Assembly: GCA_034687125.1 (NCBI GenBank)
Contig: JAQGBZ010000441.1
Span: 1-47,421 of the forward strand
DNA length: 47,421 nt
Direction: 5' to 3'
DNA from: Neelides folsomi
Lineage: Eukaryota; Arthropoda; Collembola; Neelipleona; Neelidae
Each line of letters opens with the position of its first letter. Within the stretch, counting starts at the first letter, position 1. Shown here one piece after another: positions 37,001 to 47,421 of the stretch. The notes beneath the pieces are model-generated. The model was given only the letters and a program-made list of their open reading frames with translations, searched no databases and was not told the origin of the DNA. The position numbers and the translations under genes are program-made.

Positions 37001-38765
37001 TCCACAACTTGAAACGTTTTCAATCCAACTCTCTATGAATAGGAGGGAATTGGAATTTGGGAATATTCATTTGTGAATGAATGGAGTTTACTTCAGTTTA
37101 CACAAATGTTATTGAAAGAGGGAATTTTGAATAAATGTTGGATTTTGGGGGCATCTGTTTGGGCATCTCGAATCAATTGAGTGTGACGGAGTTTGTGGGG
37201 GATTAATTAGGTTAAGTTTGATGGTGAAGGGTCGGAACCCTTTGACTGGCTTTGACCCTTCTTTGATCCATCTTTACAAAGATGCCCTTTGTGGGTGGGC
37301 ATGGAATGTTCCAATTAGTCTCAACGGCCCTTCCATTCCCATTATGATGTAATGGATCACGGGTGGGAGAATGTGATATTTGGGTTGCTAATGGGTAAAC
37401 TTCGTCTCCAGGGCCTCACCAATCTCCCGGGAGCGTTTTTCCTCTCCCGGGTAGTTTCCCGTGGGCGGGTGGGCCGCGCGGGAAGCCTCGGCGCGGGATG
37501 ATGCGACGGGCCGTGTTTTCAGACCTCCAGCGAAAAGGACTCGAGAAAAGATTTCAAATTCAGAAATACATATCCAAGCCTGATAGGAAGAAGCTGGCCG
37601 AGAAATTGGGACTCAAAGACTCACAGGTGAGGAAAAGCCCATTTGGATCGCAATTACCCCATTTGATCTTCATTGGAGCTATAAAGCGAGTTTGATCCGA
37701 GATATAAACCCAGCTCCTATATTTGATCCCAGATTGAATCAGAGATTTGATTTGGACCGAGATTTTGGATTGAGGGGCAATTGAGTTTAGGAATCTGTGA
37801 GGCATGGGGAATTGTGGAATAATATTAAAGGTTTTTGGTCGAAAAAAGGGGAGTTTATTTAATTAAAGACCCGGGCTGTGGAAGGAAGGGGAAAAATGAA
37901 TTAAGCCATCGTTTGTCTATATTTCACCCTCAATTGGGTTGGGAAAGAGGGGAGCGATATTAATATAAGGAGTCATTATGAGCTCTCAAATGAATCCATG
38001 GGGACGAGCGGAGTGCAACATTTGTAGCCTTCCTCATTCGCACGTCCCAGCAAATCCCATTCCAGGTCCCCGTTTGTGGCCAGGCCCCCGAAGCGGAATT
38101 CGGGGCCGGGAAGCCAATGCGGAGCTTCCTCCCGCCTCCGCACCACGCGGCCCCCGATGAACCAATTTCCTTTGATAAATCGCTACAATCTGTCACGATC
38201 CCCCGTCTTGCTTTTGATCAGCTCAATAAAGGGTAGGCCCAAACTACCCGATGAACTGTGAAACTCCATCCGTTCCATTAAGTGGCCATCGGGGCGGGTC
38301 GCACAGGCCTCACCTTTCCCACTTATCAAAAGATCCAATTACACATACTCACCCCCCCCCCCCCCACCAAAGCTCACAGAAAATGGGAATGCTACATATG
38401 GTTTGCCTAATCAAATTAGTTCAATTAACTCGCTTAATTGGGTTTTAAAATGGTAATTCGGGATATATGCACAATGTTTATAATTTTCGTGTTTTCAGGT
38501 CAAGATTTGGTTCCAGAACCGTCGGATGAAATGGCGTAATTCTAAAGAACGCGAACTGCTGGCGAGCGGCGGGTCACGCGAGCAAACCCTCCCCAACAAG
38601 AACAATCCGAATCCTGACCTGAGCGACGCTGACAGCGACAAGGCCAAGGTGGAGTTGGAAATGGCGCCGTCGCCGTGCAGCGAAGACCCCCCCTCCCCCG
38701 ACTCCCCTACCGACCTCTCCAACCCCGCCAACGACCTCGACGAGGAGGAAATTCATGTCACGTGA
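34083..38765 (+). CDS. DBX: Homeobox transcription factor DBX (developing brain homeobox)
   Basis: Exons 34083-34272, 34520-34822, 36126-36275, 37412-37626 and 38499-38765 give 374 residues. The N-terminus MLPNLLSPSPIYSS corresponds to the start region of DBX proteins. Exon 2 carries an eh1-like repressor motif, FSVSAIL in VLKFSVSAILGG, matching LKFGVNAILSS of human DBX1, preceded by a run of seven Asn (34699-34719). Exon 4 has SVFPLPGSFPW, then RGKPRRGMMRRAVFSD opening the homeodomain, and LGLKDSQ; exon 5 finishes it with VKIWFQNRRMKWRNSKEREL and an acidic Ser/Pro-rich tail. DBX factors repress transcription to pattern ventral interneuron progenitors in the neural tube and nerve cord. The intron splits the homeodomain before VKIWFQN, a common homeobox position. 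Confidence 0.95.
34823..36125 (+). other. DBX intron 2, with repeated GAGGAGACTT motif
   Basis: 1.3 kb intron. Between 35250 and 35420 the motif GAGGAGACTT or a close variant occurs four to five times (about 35260, 35277, 35302, 35371) at irregular spacing. A run of ten C lies at 35766-35775. No coding content recognised. Confidence 0.5.
36276..37411 (+). other. DBX intron 3
   Basis: 1.1 kb, GC-richer than introns elsewhere in the window, with several short purine- or pyrimidine-rich blocks. Nothing coding recognised; intronic regulatory DNA is possible. Confidence 0.4.
37627..38498 (+). other. DBX intron 4 (within the homeodomain)
   Basis: 872 bp intron that interrupts the homeodomain. It has a GC-rich block at 37980-38160 and a run of 14 C at 38352-38365. 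Small open frames in the GC-rich block show no family match. Confidence 0.5.
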
Positions 38766-39807
38766 AGATTTCCAAGTAGTCCTCCACAGATTCTTATTCT
38801 CAACCACAATCCGCTCATATGCAATAAGTATTTACTCAATTTACATCCTAGCCATTAAAACCCCGTTTAGACCATTGTTAAAATCCAACCCCCGTTTTTC
38901 ATTCTTAATGAGATGAGAAATAAACGAAGGTGTTAACTCAAATACAAATTACATATCACACCCTTCATCAAAATATACATACAAAGATCATAAATACCGA
39001 ACTTCTTACGCACACACCAAATTAAGATATTATTACAGAATTAAATATTATTACATAATAATTTACTTAACATGATATTCATAAATATTAAGATAGGCAT
39101 ACATAAGAATACCAACCGATAGTTAAATATTCATAAATTGAACTACCAATCCAGTTTTCACTATTTTCACTATTCTCATAAATAATGAAATTTAACATTT
39201 ATATGAATAAATACAAATTCCATTCAACTGCCTCTCTACCTAACATAATTAAATGAATACCTTTACATAATACCATTGGTATTTATAAGTATTTAAGTAG
39301 AATGCAAATACATACGTGAAGAAGGCTATGAAGATATTGCATACATTTGGGTATTTTGGTATTACTTATTACATTATGTTACATATGAACATACGGGGTC
39401 GATTGAGATTTGTCCAAAAAGGTTCGAATTTGTTTTATTGTTGACCAAACAGCTTGTGGGATGTAATTTATGTACATTGATGTAAATCAATAATCCCTAT
39501 ACTTTTCTTCCATGAGGTTCCATGAATAAATAGAGAGTTCAATGGATCCTCCCCAGCCCTCAATCACCATGTAAAATAAGGATGTAAATAAGGGACAAAC
39601 GAGCCCAAGCCCATTTGAGTATTACAAGAACAATAAAGTCGAGAGTTGTAATCAGGAGATATACAAAACTAGATAATAGTTCAGATATCATATTTATATA
39701 TGTATCATAGAGTGTGGATATGGTCCAAGTTCTATGCACGTGAATTGGTAAGAGATAAGGGGCGATTAAATGTAGAGCGTCATTCGTCCCTCAGCGTTCT
39801 CTCCGCC
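38766..39807. other. Spacer between DBX and GGT
   Basis: 1.04 kb, AT-rich, same-strand spacer with the DBX 3' UTR and the GGT promoter. Nothing else recognised. Confidence 0.6.
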
Positions 39808-42508
39808 ATGTATTCTGAAAAGCAGCGGCTGATCGAGAAAAGAGAAAATCCATTTTACGGATCCTACAAAGAACATTCGGCCCTTGAGGAACTCCATTGG
39901 CAAAACAGGTACAAAAATCCCAATGAAGTTAAAAGTAAAAGAGGAATGACGAAAGGAAAAAGCGGAAGCAGTTGGGGATTGTCGCCGGAGTGGTTGTAGT
40001 TCTCATCCTGCTCGCAATTGGAATTGCTTTGGCCATCACACTCCCAGATGTCTTGGAGAGGAATCAGCTCGTCCCGCCCGACCCCGTCCAACTCCCGCCG
40101 TCATCACAATCGCTCCTTCTCCAATATTCTAATTACGCCATTTCATCTGAGTCGCAAATTTGCTCAGACATCGGAAGGTAAATTCAAATCCCCCTCCTAC
40201 CAATCAAATGACGCTCCTTTAAAACCAGGGACATCCTTGAGACGGAAAATGGATCCAGTGTGGTTGATGCAGCGGTGAGCTTTTAAATATACAATTTCTC
40301 TATATATTTACACCTTAATCCTCTTTGGAAATTGTGACTAAAATGTGCCCTTAGGTCGCGATGAGTTTTTGTCTGGGAGTTGTTTGCCCTCAGGCGAGCG
40401 GAATTGGCGGCGGTTTTTTTATGACTTTGTTCATGGACGGAGAAATCCAGGCACTGAGCGCGAGGGAAACCGCTCCGCTCAACGCCCATCCTGCCGTCTT
40501 CGCAAATGTGACCAAGGAAGCCATGTCAGGTAAAGTGAGGGATTTTGATTTTAGGTAATTAGTTTGATTTATTGAGTAGGCGGATTATTCATTGGAGTTC
40601 CTGGAGAAGTTTTGGGTCTTTGGGCCGCTCATGAGAAATTTGGACGATTGAATTGGTCACGTGTGGTCGAACCGGCGAGGAAACTGGCCGAACAAGGGTT
40701 CACTGTCGATCCTTATTTGGCTCAAGTTTTAGGGAAAAACGCTAAAAAGATCAAGGGAGATCCCGGGCTTTCGTAAGCACTTTTACTAATAATGTTGTTA
40801 TTTAATTGTATAGGTAGTTTTAACTGAATTAATTTTCATTACCCAATTATGTACAATACTTATTTAATTATTATTGTTTTTATTTAATATTTATTCATTT
40901 CTTCAGATCCCAATTTTTGGATCCTTCCACGAAGGAAGTTTGGGTTGAAGGGGACGTCCTTGTTCGACCAACATTAGGAGAAACTCTGAGGATCATTGAG
41001 ACCGAAGGAGCTCTGAGTTTTTACAACGGATCTTTAACGGAGAAAATCTTGAAAGAGATTTCCGATGTTGGGGGGATTTTTCAAAGAGCTGATCTTGAGA
41101 ACTACAGGTGAATTAATTGAATTTAAAATTAATTAATTAACCTCCAATTGTTTCCAGTGCTGAATGGGAAGTTGCAGTGGAGTTGAAGCTCAACAATTCC
41201 CTTTCCATGTATTCGCTCCCTTTCCCATCAAGCGGTCCGCTCATCGCACTCGGACTCGGAATGTTGGAACGTTTCGGGTAATTCCTCCCATTAATTCTAC
41301 CCGCTTTTAAACTCCCTTGCCTGGATTTAGACGGAAGAGTGAGGAAAACCAAATTGTGGCTGACATCGGGTTGGACGAACACAGACTCGCAGAAGTTCTT
41401 AAATTCGTTCACGCTCACAGAGGCCGAGTGGCGGATCCAAACTTTGTGGATTTGACAAATGTTAGTGAAAATTAACAATTATTTATTATTTAAATTTAAC
41501 AATTACATAGTTCTTAGTTTGATGCGTAGAGCGTCTAACGAGATATTTTGCTGTTTACTGACTAATAATATTAATTATTTTAAATTTTGTTAATTTCCAG
41601 GTCATAGACCAGCTTTTGTCTTCTGATTATCAGGAAGAACTTGTGAGTCGAATCGAACCTTTCCAGACCTTCAAAGATCCCCGTCATTACGGAGGGATTT
41701 TTGCAGCCGAAGAAGATTTCGGAACTTCCCAGATCTCCATCATTGGAAGAGATTCAGCCGTTTCGCTCACAACAACAATCAATTTAAGGTTTTACTTTGT
41801 TCAATTAAAAACGACCTTGGCCTTCAAAACTTTCAACCTTGATTTTAACCTGACCCTTCTTTTAGTTTCGGTTCGGGAGTGATGGGAGAAACGACTGGTA
41901 TTATTTACAATAACGAAATGGCTGACTTTTCTTTCCCTGACCTCAATGCTCTTTACGGACTCAAACCCAATCCGGATAATTTTGTTGAACCTGGTAATTA
42001 ATTATTAATTTATCATCTGCCATTCCATTAACTTTCCATTCACTCTTTGTTTTAAGGTAAGCGACCGGGATCGAGCATGGCCCCACTCATTTTCCTCAAC
42101 GAACAGCTAATTCCCGTTCTCGCCACCGGAGGTTCAGGCGGCACAAGAATTCCCTCTTCATTAGTCTCGGTAAAAGGATTATAAATATGAAAAGAATTGT
42201 TGGAGAATTTGAAAAAATTATTTATTTATTTTCAGACCACTTGGCGAGCTTTGTTCCGCGAGTTAGATATCAAAAGTGCCATTGACCATCCGCGCTTCAT
42301 TCCAACTTTTGACCCCCCGATTCTTCACTACGAATTCGGACTTCCCGCTTCGACAGTGCGGGAGTTGAAGAGACGCGGGCATTCCCTCCAAAGGATCCAA
42401 AATGGGACCAAAATCGGGAACATCAATGCTGCATGCAAAACCAAGGTCTCGGGAATTCTCTTGGCAAATGCGGACTTTAGGAAAAACGGAGGATCCGCCG
42501 GACTTTAA
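39808..42508 (+). CDS. GGT1: Gamma-glutamyltransferase (gamma-glutamyl transpeptidase)
   Basis: Twelve exons: 39808-39908, 39956-40177, 40229-40274, 40355-40529, 40580-40772, 40907-41107, 41158-41277, 41331-41460, 41601-41788, 41866-41993, 42057-42169, 42236-42508; about 629 residues. After a charged cytosolic head comes a type II signal anchor (LGIVAGVVVVLILLAIGI). Motifs: NGSSVVDAAVAMSFCLGVV, SGIGGGFFM, ETAP, and the autoprocessing site SLTTTINLSFGSG, whose first Thr of TTT (codon 41769-41771) aligns with the catalytic Thr381 of human GGT1; then NNEMADFS, PGSSMAPLIF and GGSGGTRI. The enzyme cleaves the gamma-glutamyl bond of glutathione on the cell surface after splitting itself at that Thr. 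Exon 2 could instead start at 39944, adding four residues; the intron would then be only 35 bp. The human paralogue equivalence is not settled. Confidence 0.95.
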
Positions 42509-43309
42509 TTTTAACCTTCTTTTAATTTTTTAACTCTTCGGAATCAAAAACTGACCAATTTGAAATTTTAATAGGAATTTTAAATATCGATTGTAATTAT
42601 CAATTTTAAATATCGATTGTAATTATTAATTTTAAATATCAATTTTAAATAATTCTTTTAATAGCATTTATTATTACAATTTACAATATAAACACATGAA
42701 GTTTAAACTTCAACTAGGTAAATATTAAACCTTTGCCTTCGCATATTTCACAAAGTTGCTTCAAACCTCATTTTACTCTTTTCTTCACTTCAAGTGGAAA
42801 TACTCAATTTGTATCATTTTACATTTTAACAAATGAATTATATATAAAATGGAATAAATCGAATGTCAATTAAATGTTATTAATTCATTCATCTCTCAAC
42901 TTTTAATTAGATTTATTTTTTTTTGGTCAGATATGTAACCGAAGGTTTCATATTATGTACCAATGTGTGCAGGCAGTGCAGTAGGTATGTATAATAGTAA
43001 TTGTGTTGGCTAGTAAAGAGGACTTAGCGACTTTTGATTCAACTCCATGAATGAGAATGAGAAAAGCTAATGCTATAGAAGAATTAAAATTAACAATAAA
43101 TTTAATTCATTTTAAACAACCATTTTTATTTCACTTATGACAATATTTATCGTATTTGTTTTAAATAGTATACATTACATGAAAAAATCTAAAATTTAAT
43201 TACTATGAGATTCGACATAAAATTGATATAAGTACAAAAAATAAAGTTAGCAAATATTTATATACAAAATCGATTATACAAGTGATGTGCGTTGCTCAAG
43301 TACTTATAA
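42509..43309. other. Spacer after GGT with 26 bp tandem repeat
   Basis: AT-rich spacer holding the GGT 3' UTR. At 42576-42640 a 26 bp unit beginning AATTTTAAATATC is repeated about 2.5 times (starts 42576, 42602, 42628). Nothing else recognised. Confidence 0.65.
42576..42640. repeat. 26 bp tandem repeat, 2.5 copies
   Basis: Unit AATTTTAAATATCGATTGTA plus six bases, starting at 42576, 42602 and (truncated) 42628, in the 3' flank of GGT. Confidence 0.75.
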
Positions 43310-43583
43310 TTAGAGTGCGGATTTATATGCACGAATCATCTAACATGTAAGAAATTATGCCTCCAGTTTAGGGTATTATGAGAAAATTAATGCGTGATCA
43401 CATGCTTAAATATCGAAAATATCGAGGCATGTTTTATGATTCAGCGGGAGTGGAAATCATAAAACATGCCTCGATATTTTAACATGTGATCAAAGTTGTT
43501 ATTTTCTCATAATACCCATGCTATAGAAAATTTTTTTACATGTTAGGTAAACACCCGCATATAAATCCGCTATCTACTTATAA
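43302..43583. mobile_element. Foldback element: near-palindrome of about 265 bp between GGT and MEAK7
   Basis: Ends at 43315-43330 and 43555-43570 are inverted copies (GCGGATTTATATGC). Moving inward, further inverted pairs follow: GGGTATTATGAGAAAA (43371) against TTTTCTCATAATACCC (43502), GTGATCACATG against CATGTGATCA, and AATATCGAGGCATGTTTTATGATT against its complement around the centre CAGCGGGAGTGG near 43443-43454. The 8 bp ACTTATAA flanks both sides (43302-43309 and 43576-43583) as a possible target duplication, a length seen in hAT elements. No open frame for a protein. A foldback or hairpin MITE is the best call. Confidence 0.7.
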
Positions 43584-43673
43584 ACAATAATGGAATGATT
43601 ATAAATATTGGAATGATTATAATGGTTTACAGTTTGTATTGGCACATGGGAGAAGATTAAGACTAAATTAAGA

Positions 43674-45968
43674 TCAACTGGTGCTAAAGCTCCTGTAATT
43701 CCCGGCAAGTTCCAAAAGATATTTGTCCGGGTTGTCGTTCCAATCATCCGGGTTCAAATTTATCTTACGCTGCTTCTCGCATTCTTTAGCCTCCCATTTT
43801 TTAAATTCCATTTGGGCGGATCTGAATATAAAAAAAATTAAAAACTATTAAAGTACTACGATTAAAATGTTAATATTGTATATATCTTACTTGATTTGTT
43901 TTGGAGCACATCCCCAAGCTACGATCCGATTAATGGGACAAGGCATCTTTTTAAAGCTCGCGTAGTTGAAGTCAGGTTTGATTTCCAATTGCACGTTTCG
44001 TGGATCGGATCCAATTTGAATTCCGAATGGATACCCGCGAATGGAAAAGTTGGCATAAATGATTTTGGGCCCACCTGAGCATTTTACATTTGGAATCATT
44101 AGATCTCAATATGATATAAAACATATTTTAAAATTGAAAGTGATCATTGGGTATATCAATGATTAAATATTTTTAACTCTACGTTCAATGATATGAAATT
44201 CTGGTTGTAGCTGAATGAGCAGAGCATCTTCCGTTCCCCAAAAATGACAACTTTCCTTCCACTCCACATCTGAAGCAATGAGAAAAGTGTAGCCGTTGTC
44301 GGCGTAGACGAACACAATCGTCGGTCCACGATAGTTGAACAAATAATGTTGAAAGCGATTGACACTCAATCCGTGATCCTCACTTTTGTACAAACTTGTC
44401 CAGCAATGATTTTCACTACTTCGCCCAAGCTAGTTCAACCAAATGAGGATCAAATTAATATTGGAATTGGAGTTAAAGGTTTTAAATGTAATTACGAGAT
44501 GAAGAAGGAGATCCTTCGTCGTCATCGCTTTGTCCTCCTTCTTTTCTAATACTGAGACGAATTTGAGCGGAAGAGCCGTGGCGAGGAGCCAAACGAGAAT
44601 CGGCTCAAAATCATCACAACTTTCTCCGCACAGACCCTGGAAGAATTCAAAATCATTATGCCTTTGGCCAATTTGAGAATAGGAGTTTAATTGTAATTAA
44701 TAAGAATAAATGTAATTAATAACCATAAATGTAATTAGTATTATTAATATGTTATTTCATTCTTGTTGAATTGTTCCTTACTTGAGGTGATTCAGAGACG
44801 GAGGAATTCAACCGCGTGAACCCCGTGGTCAACTGATGAGTGAGGAATTTGTGAAGAGGAATTACCAAACGGGGCAAATTTCGAACTATCCAATTCAATA
44901 TAAAATAATTGGACATTTCTCTTCGGAGATGAAACTGAAATAAAAGATAAAAAATAAACATTTTATTAAAAAAACACAAACATACTAATTACAAAGCATA
45001 AAGGTTAATTAAAAGTTCATATTATAAAATATTGACTTATCATGAATGGCTTACACAAGATTTTACTACGGCTTGGATGAGATCCGAAGTTGGGAATTTG
45101 TGAAAAACTTCAGCGGCCACGTCGGTGGTTGAAAAAGTGAAGGCGGAGAGAAGAAAATCGGAGAAACCCGACATGCCAACAAATTCACTCCCACGTCCAA
45201 ACATCTATAAACAACAATATAATATTCTAATGTCAATTGTAAATTAAATTTAAAGTAGAAAAGTATTTTGATTTCCGACCTTGACATAAAACTGTATTTG
45301 TTCCTTGTCGGTGATGAGAGCAAATATTTGCTCAGCGACCGTGACGAAATCGGCCCGATCCACCAAATCCAAACTTTGATCAAAAGAGGTGAAGAAGAGC
45401 CAAACATAATCCCCGAAAACGTCACTCTCGTTACCAATCACGTGTTTCTATTCAAATCACCCCCTCATCAACCATTGGACGTTAAAAACCGATTGACAAT
45501 TAGCTTAACCACCAATTAACAATAAACTTAAGCGCCAATTAATCAATTAACAATTAATTTAAGCGCCAATTGATAATTAACTTTAGCGCCATTTAACAAT
45601 TTGGTTTTTTTGATATAATTTCAGCGTCAAATGAGTGAATAAATTGACTTACAATGAAGATGTCTTTCGAAATCCCATGCGGACTTTCCTTCACTGACGA
45701 CAATCGTGCTAAAGACTGGGAAAATTAAAAATTAATTAATTAATTAATTATTGAACGTTTAAAGGGTGGTTACATCGGCAAACTTGACGAGATTGAAATT
45801 GTTCATAATTTTCTGACTAGCGATGAGGATTTGTGTTTTATTTTCCAACGAGACTGAGATTGATTCCTTCCTGTCTTTCATTTCCCTCTTGGGGGACTCT
45901 GATGGTTCCTTTGGGATGAATTGTGGGACGGCGTATTTCCCCTGCTGTCCCGACACAAAATTCCCCAT
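43674..45968 (-). CDS. MEAK7: MEAK7 / TLDC1, TLDc-domain mTOR-associated protein
   Basis: Nine exons on the minus strand: 45774-45968, 45653-45715, 45280-45447, 45055-45204, 44782-44934, 44496-44636, 44183-44429, 43891-44074 and 43674-43821, giving 482 residues (human 456). The TLDc domain is in the last third: SLYKSEDHGLSVNRFQHYLF, YRGPTIVFVYADNGYTFLIA, VEWKESCHFWGTEDALLIQL and RGYPFGIQIGSDP, then VAWGCA. The C-terminal LLELAGNYRSF matches human LLEISGHSRHS, which points to MEAK7 and not OXR1, NCOA7 or TBC1D24. The protein opens MGN, a possible N-myristoylation signal, as in human MEAK7, which acts at lysosomes with mTOR. The N-terminal half is helical and poorly conserved. A 5' UTR exon may exist upstream. 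Confidence 0.88.
45491..45600. repeat. Short minisatellite in MEAK7 intron 2
   Basis: Three to four irregular units of 23-31 bp, each built from AATTAAC-type AT sequence followed by TTAAGCGCC or TTTAGCGCC, run through the intron between 45447 and 45653. Unit length varies, so slippage or unequal exchange is likely. Confidence 0.6.
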
Positions 45969-47344
45969 CTTTGATCTCAGGATCTCCACATGGGGATTTG
46001 GAGCTGGAGGAGGAAAAGGGCGGGTTGGTGGACCGGCGGTGTTTTCAACGACTCAGGGCCTTGGGTTATTTCCAGAAGGGCCCGAAGGAATATCATAAAT
46101 ACCTTTAATAAAGAGAAGTTTGGAAGGGAATGACACGGGGCTGAATAACCTTCGGACTCCCAATCCAGACCTGCTCCCCACCACATCCCTCCACATCCCT
46201 CAAATCAATCCACAAGGAACAAAAGAATCATTAAAACAAGTCCACACAACATAATAAATTATAATTTATTTATAAATAACCCATGGAATATAAATACAAC
46301 TATATATTACAAATATAATATTACAAATATATCCTGATATCCATATATCACTTAATAAAGGATCAAGTTAATAAGCATATGAAGATACGTAATTATTATG
46401 ATGTATATGGAAATGGAAGTATGTATATCATAATAATTATGTATATGTAGGTGAGATTATACATAAATGTATATTTAAGTAGTTGAAGGATGTTTTTACA
46501 ACTAGAGATTAATATAACAAAAGTTTGTATTTATTCCCAGTTTGTTCACCTTCAAAAACGGGGCATTTTTATTTCTACATTCATTTGACCAGATTGATTG
46601 AATAATCCAATGAGCGGAATTGGATTTTTTTCCTCTTTGTGTGACGCAAGCGAGGAGTCAGGAGGGTCAATTTACGTCGTAGAACTTTTTAATCGCTTAT
46701 TCAACTCTTAAAATAATCCTCCCCAGATGCAAATTATGGACAAAATAGGCCTTGTGCATTCGAACACACGGAGATGAAGACGTGGGGTCTGGCAAGATCA
46801 TCTTTATTTTATCATTTCTTTTTCAATGGACATTGGGGGAGTGGAGTAAGTATCAGTTGGGAACGACGTGGAAAACGTCCCGGAAAATTACATCATTCAA
46901 ATGAATGAATCAATTTAAAAATGGGAAATTTGACTTACAAACAATTCTTGTTCAAGGTTGGGCTTTTGGAGGTCAAACGAAAAGGTTGTCCAGGAGCCGA
47001 ATGAGACAAATGACATCAAAGGATGTTAAATGTCATCAAATGATATTAAATCATATCAAATGATATTAATGCGGATTAAAAGTTTGTGGGCGTGGGAAAG
47101 GTCGTTCCTTCTTCAGATGGGAAAATGCACATCAAGACGTTCCCATCAATTCCATTCAACAGTTTCCTTAACTTAATGAACATCAATTTAATGAATTAAC
47201 ACATTTATTTGGTCACGATTGTAATTGTTCTAATTTTTTAAATCTCTCTGATGCATTTCTAATCTATTATGTAGTAATTTATGTAAGATAATTTAACTAT
47301 AACTTACAAACTTGTTGAAGACACTATATCTACTATATATCTAC
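45969..47344. other. Region upstream of MEAK7, right part of window
   Basis: 1.4 kb with the MEAK7 5' UTR and promoter near 45969-46200 (GC-richer), then AT-rich DNA. At 47011-47070 a 20 bp unit of the form TGACATCAAAGGATGTTAAA occurs three times in tandem with changes. No further gene recognised before the edge. Confidence 0.5.
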
Positions 47345-47421
47345 TACCGTATTCGCCCATGAATTGTCCCGGGACATAATTAAAAATATTACCCCGAACC
47401 CCCGGACATAAATTGGGCCCG
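47345..47421. mobile_element. Possible DNA-transposon terminus running off the window
   Basis: After a TA at 47345-47346 the sequence CCGTATTCGCCCATGAATTG begins, followed by two copies of a CCCGG(G)ACATAA(A)TT motif (47369 and 47401). A TA target and subterminal repeats would suit a pogo/Tc5-like end of the Tc1/mariner group. The second end is outside the window, so this is tentative. Confidence 0.3.

Noticed and set aside
37978..38261. Overlapping 60-codon frames in DBX intron 4
   Set aside because: Caused by a local GC-rich block; no homology and no fitting splice sites.

Overview
The window is nuclear DNA of an animal. It has spliced genes with short GT-AG introns (many of 45-100 bp) and AT-rich introns and spacers, and the proteins align best with metazoan families. 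The compact layout and gene set suggest an invertebrate, perhaps an arthropod; that is inference and I cannot name the species. I found no bacterial, organellar or viral gene, no CRISPR array, and no tRNA or rRNA gene.

Layout, left to right: the end of a GT31 glycosyltransferase (+, cut by the window edge); a CRAL-TRIO/SEC14-like gene (+) with a TA-flanked MITE in its first intron; the U5 snRNP protein DIM1/TXNL4A (-); eIF4G2/DAP5/NAT1 (+) with a candidate C/D snoRNA in an intron; TMEM185 (-); ZSWIM7/SWS1 (+); ELMOD2 (-); ribosomal protein L9 (+); the pseudophosphatase STYX (-); mitochondrial cysteinyl-tRNA synthetase CARS2 (-); phosphoglucomutase PGM2 (+); a 6.6 kb gene-free stretch; the homeobox gene DBX (+); gamma-glutamyltransferase GGT (+); a foldback element; and MEAK7/TLDC1 (-). 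Exon chains were assembled by hand from splice sites. For every complete chain the reading frame closes through all junctions to a stop.

The first 27 kb and the last 8 kb are dense housekeeping territory: translation and splicing (DIM1, DAP5, RPL9, CARS2), small-GTPase and signalling control (ELMOD2, STYX, MEAK7), sugar and glutathione metabolism (PGM2, GGT), recombination repair (ZSWIM7) and membrane proteins. Neighbours often alternate in strand, giving head-to-head pairs with short shared upstream regions (DIM1/DAP5, TMEM185/ZSWIM7, ELMOD2/RPL9, CARS2/PGM2) and tail-to-tail pairs (DAP5/TMEM185, ZSWIM7/ELMOD2, RPL9/STYX, GGT/MEAK7). The genes share no pathway; clustering looks like compaction. 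The DBX locus (about 27.4-38.8 kb) is different: long gene-free flank, large introns, higher GC and homopolymeric G/C tracts, as expected for a developmental regulator surrounded by cis-regulatory DNA.

Most interesting leads: DAP5 has no in-frame ATG before the middle of its MIF4G domain, matching the known GUG start of this family; a DAP5 intron carries a C/D snoRNA whose guide pairs with 18S rRNA at the site served by human U61; two introns use GC-AG borders; and a near-palindrome of about 265 bp sits between GGT and MEAK7. None of these is a wholly new system.
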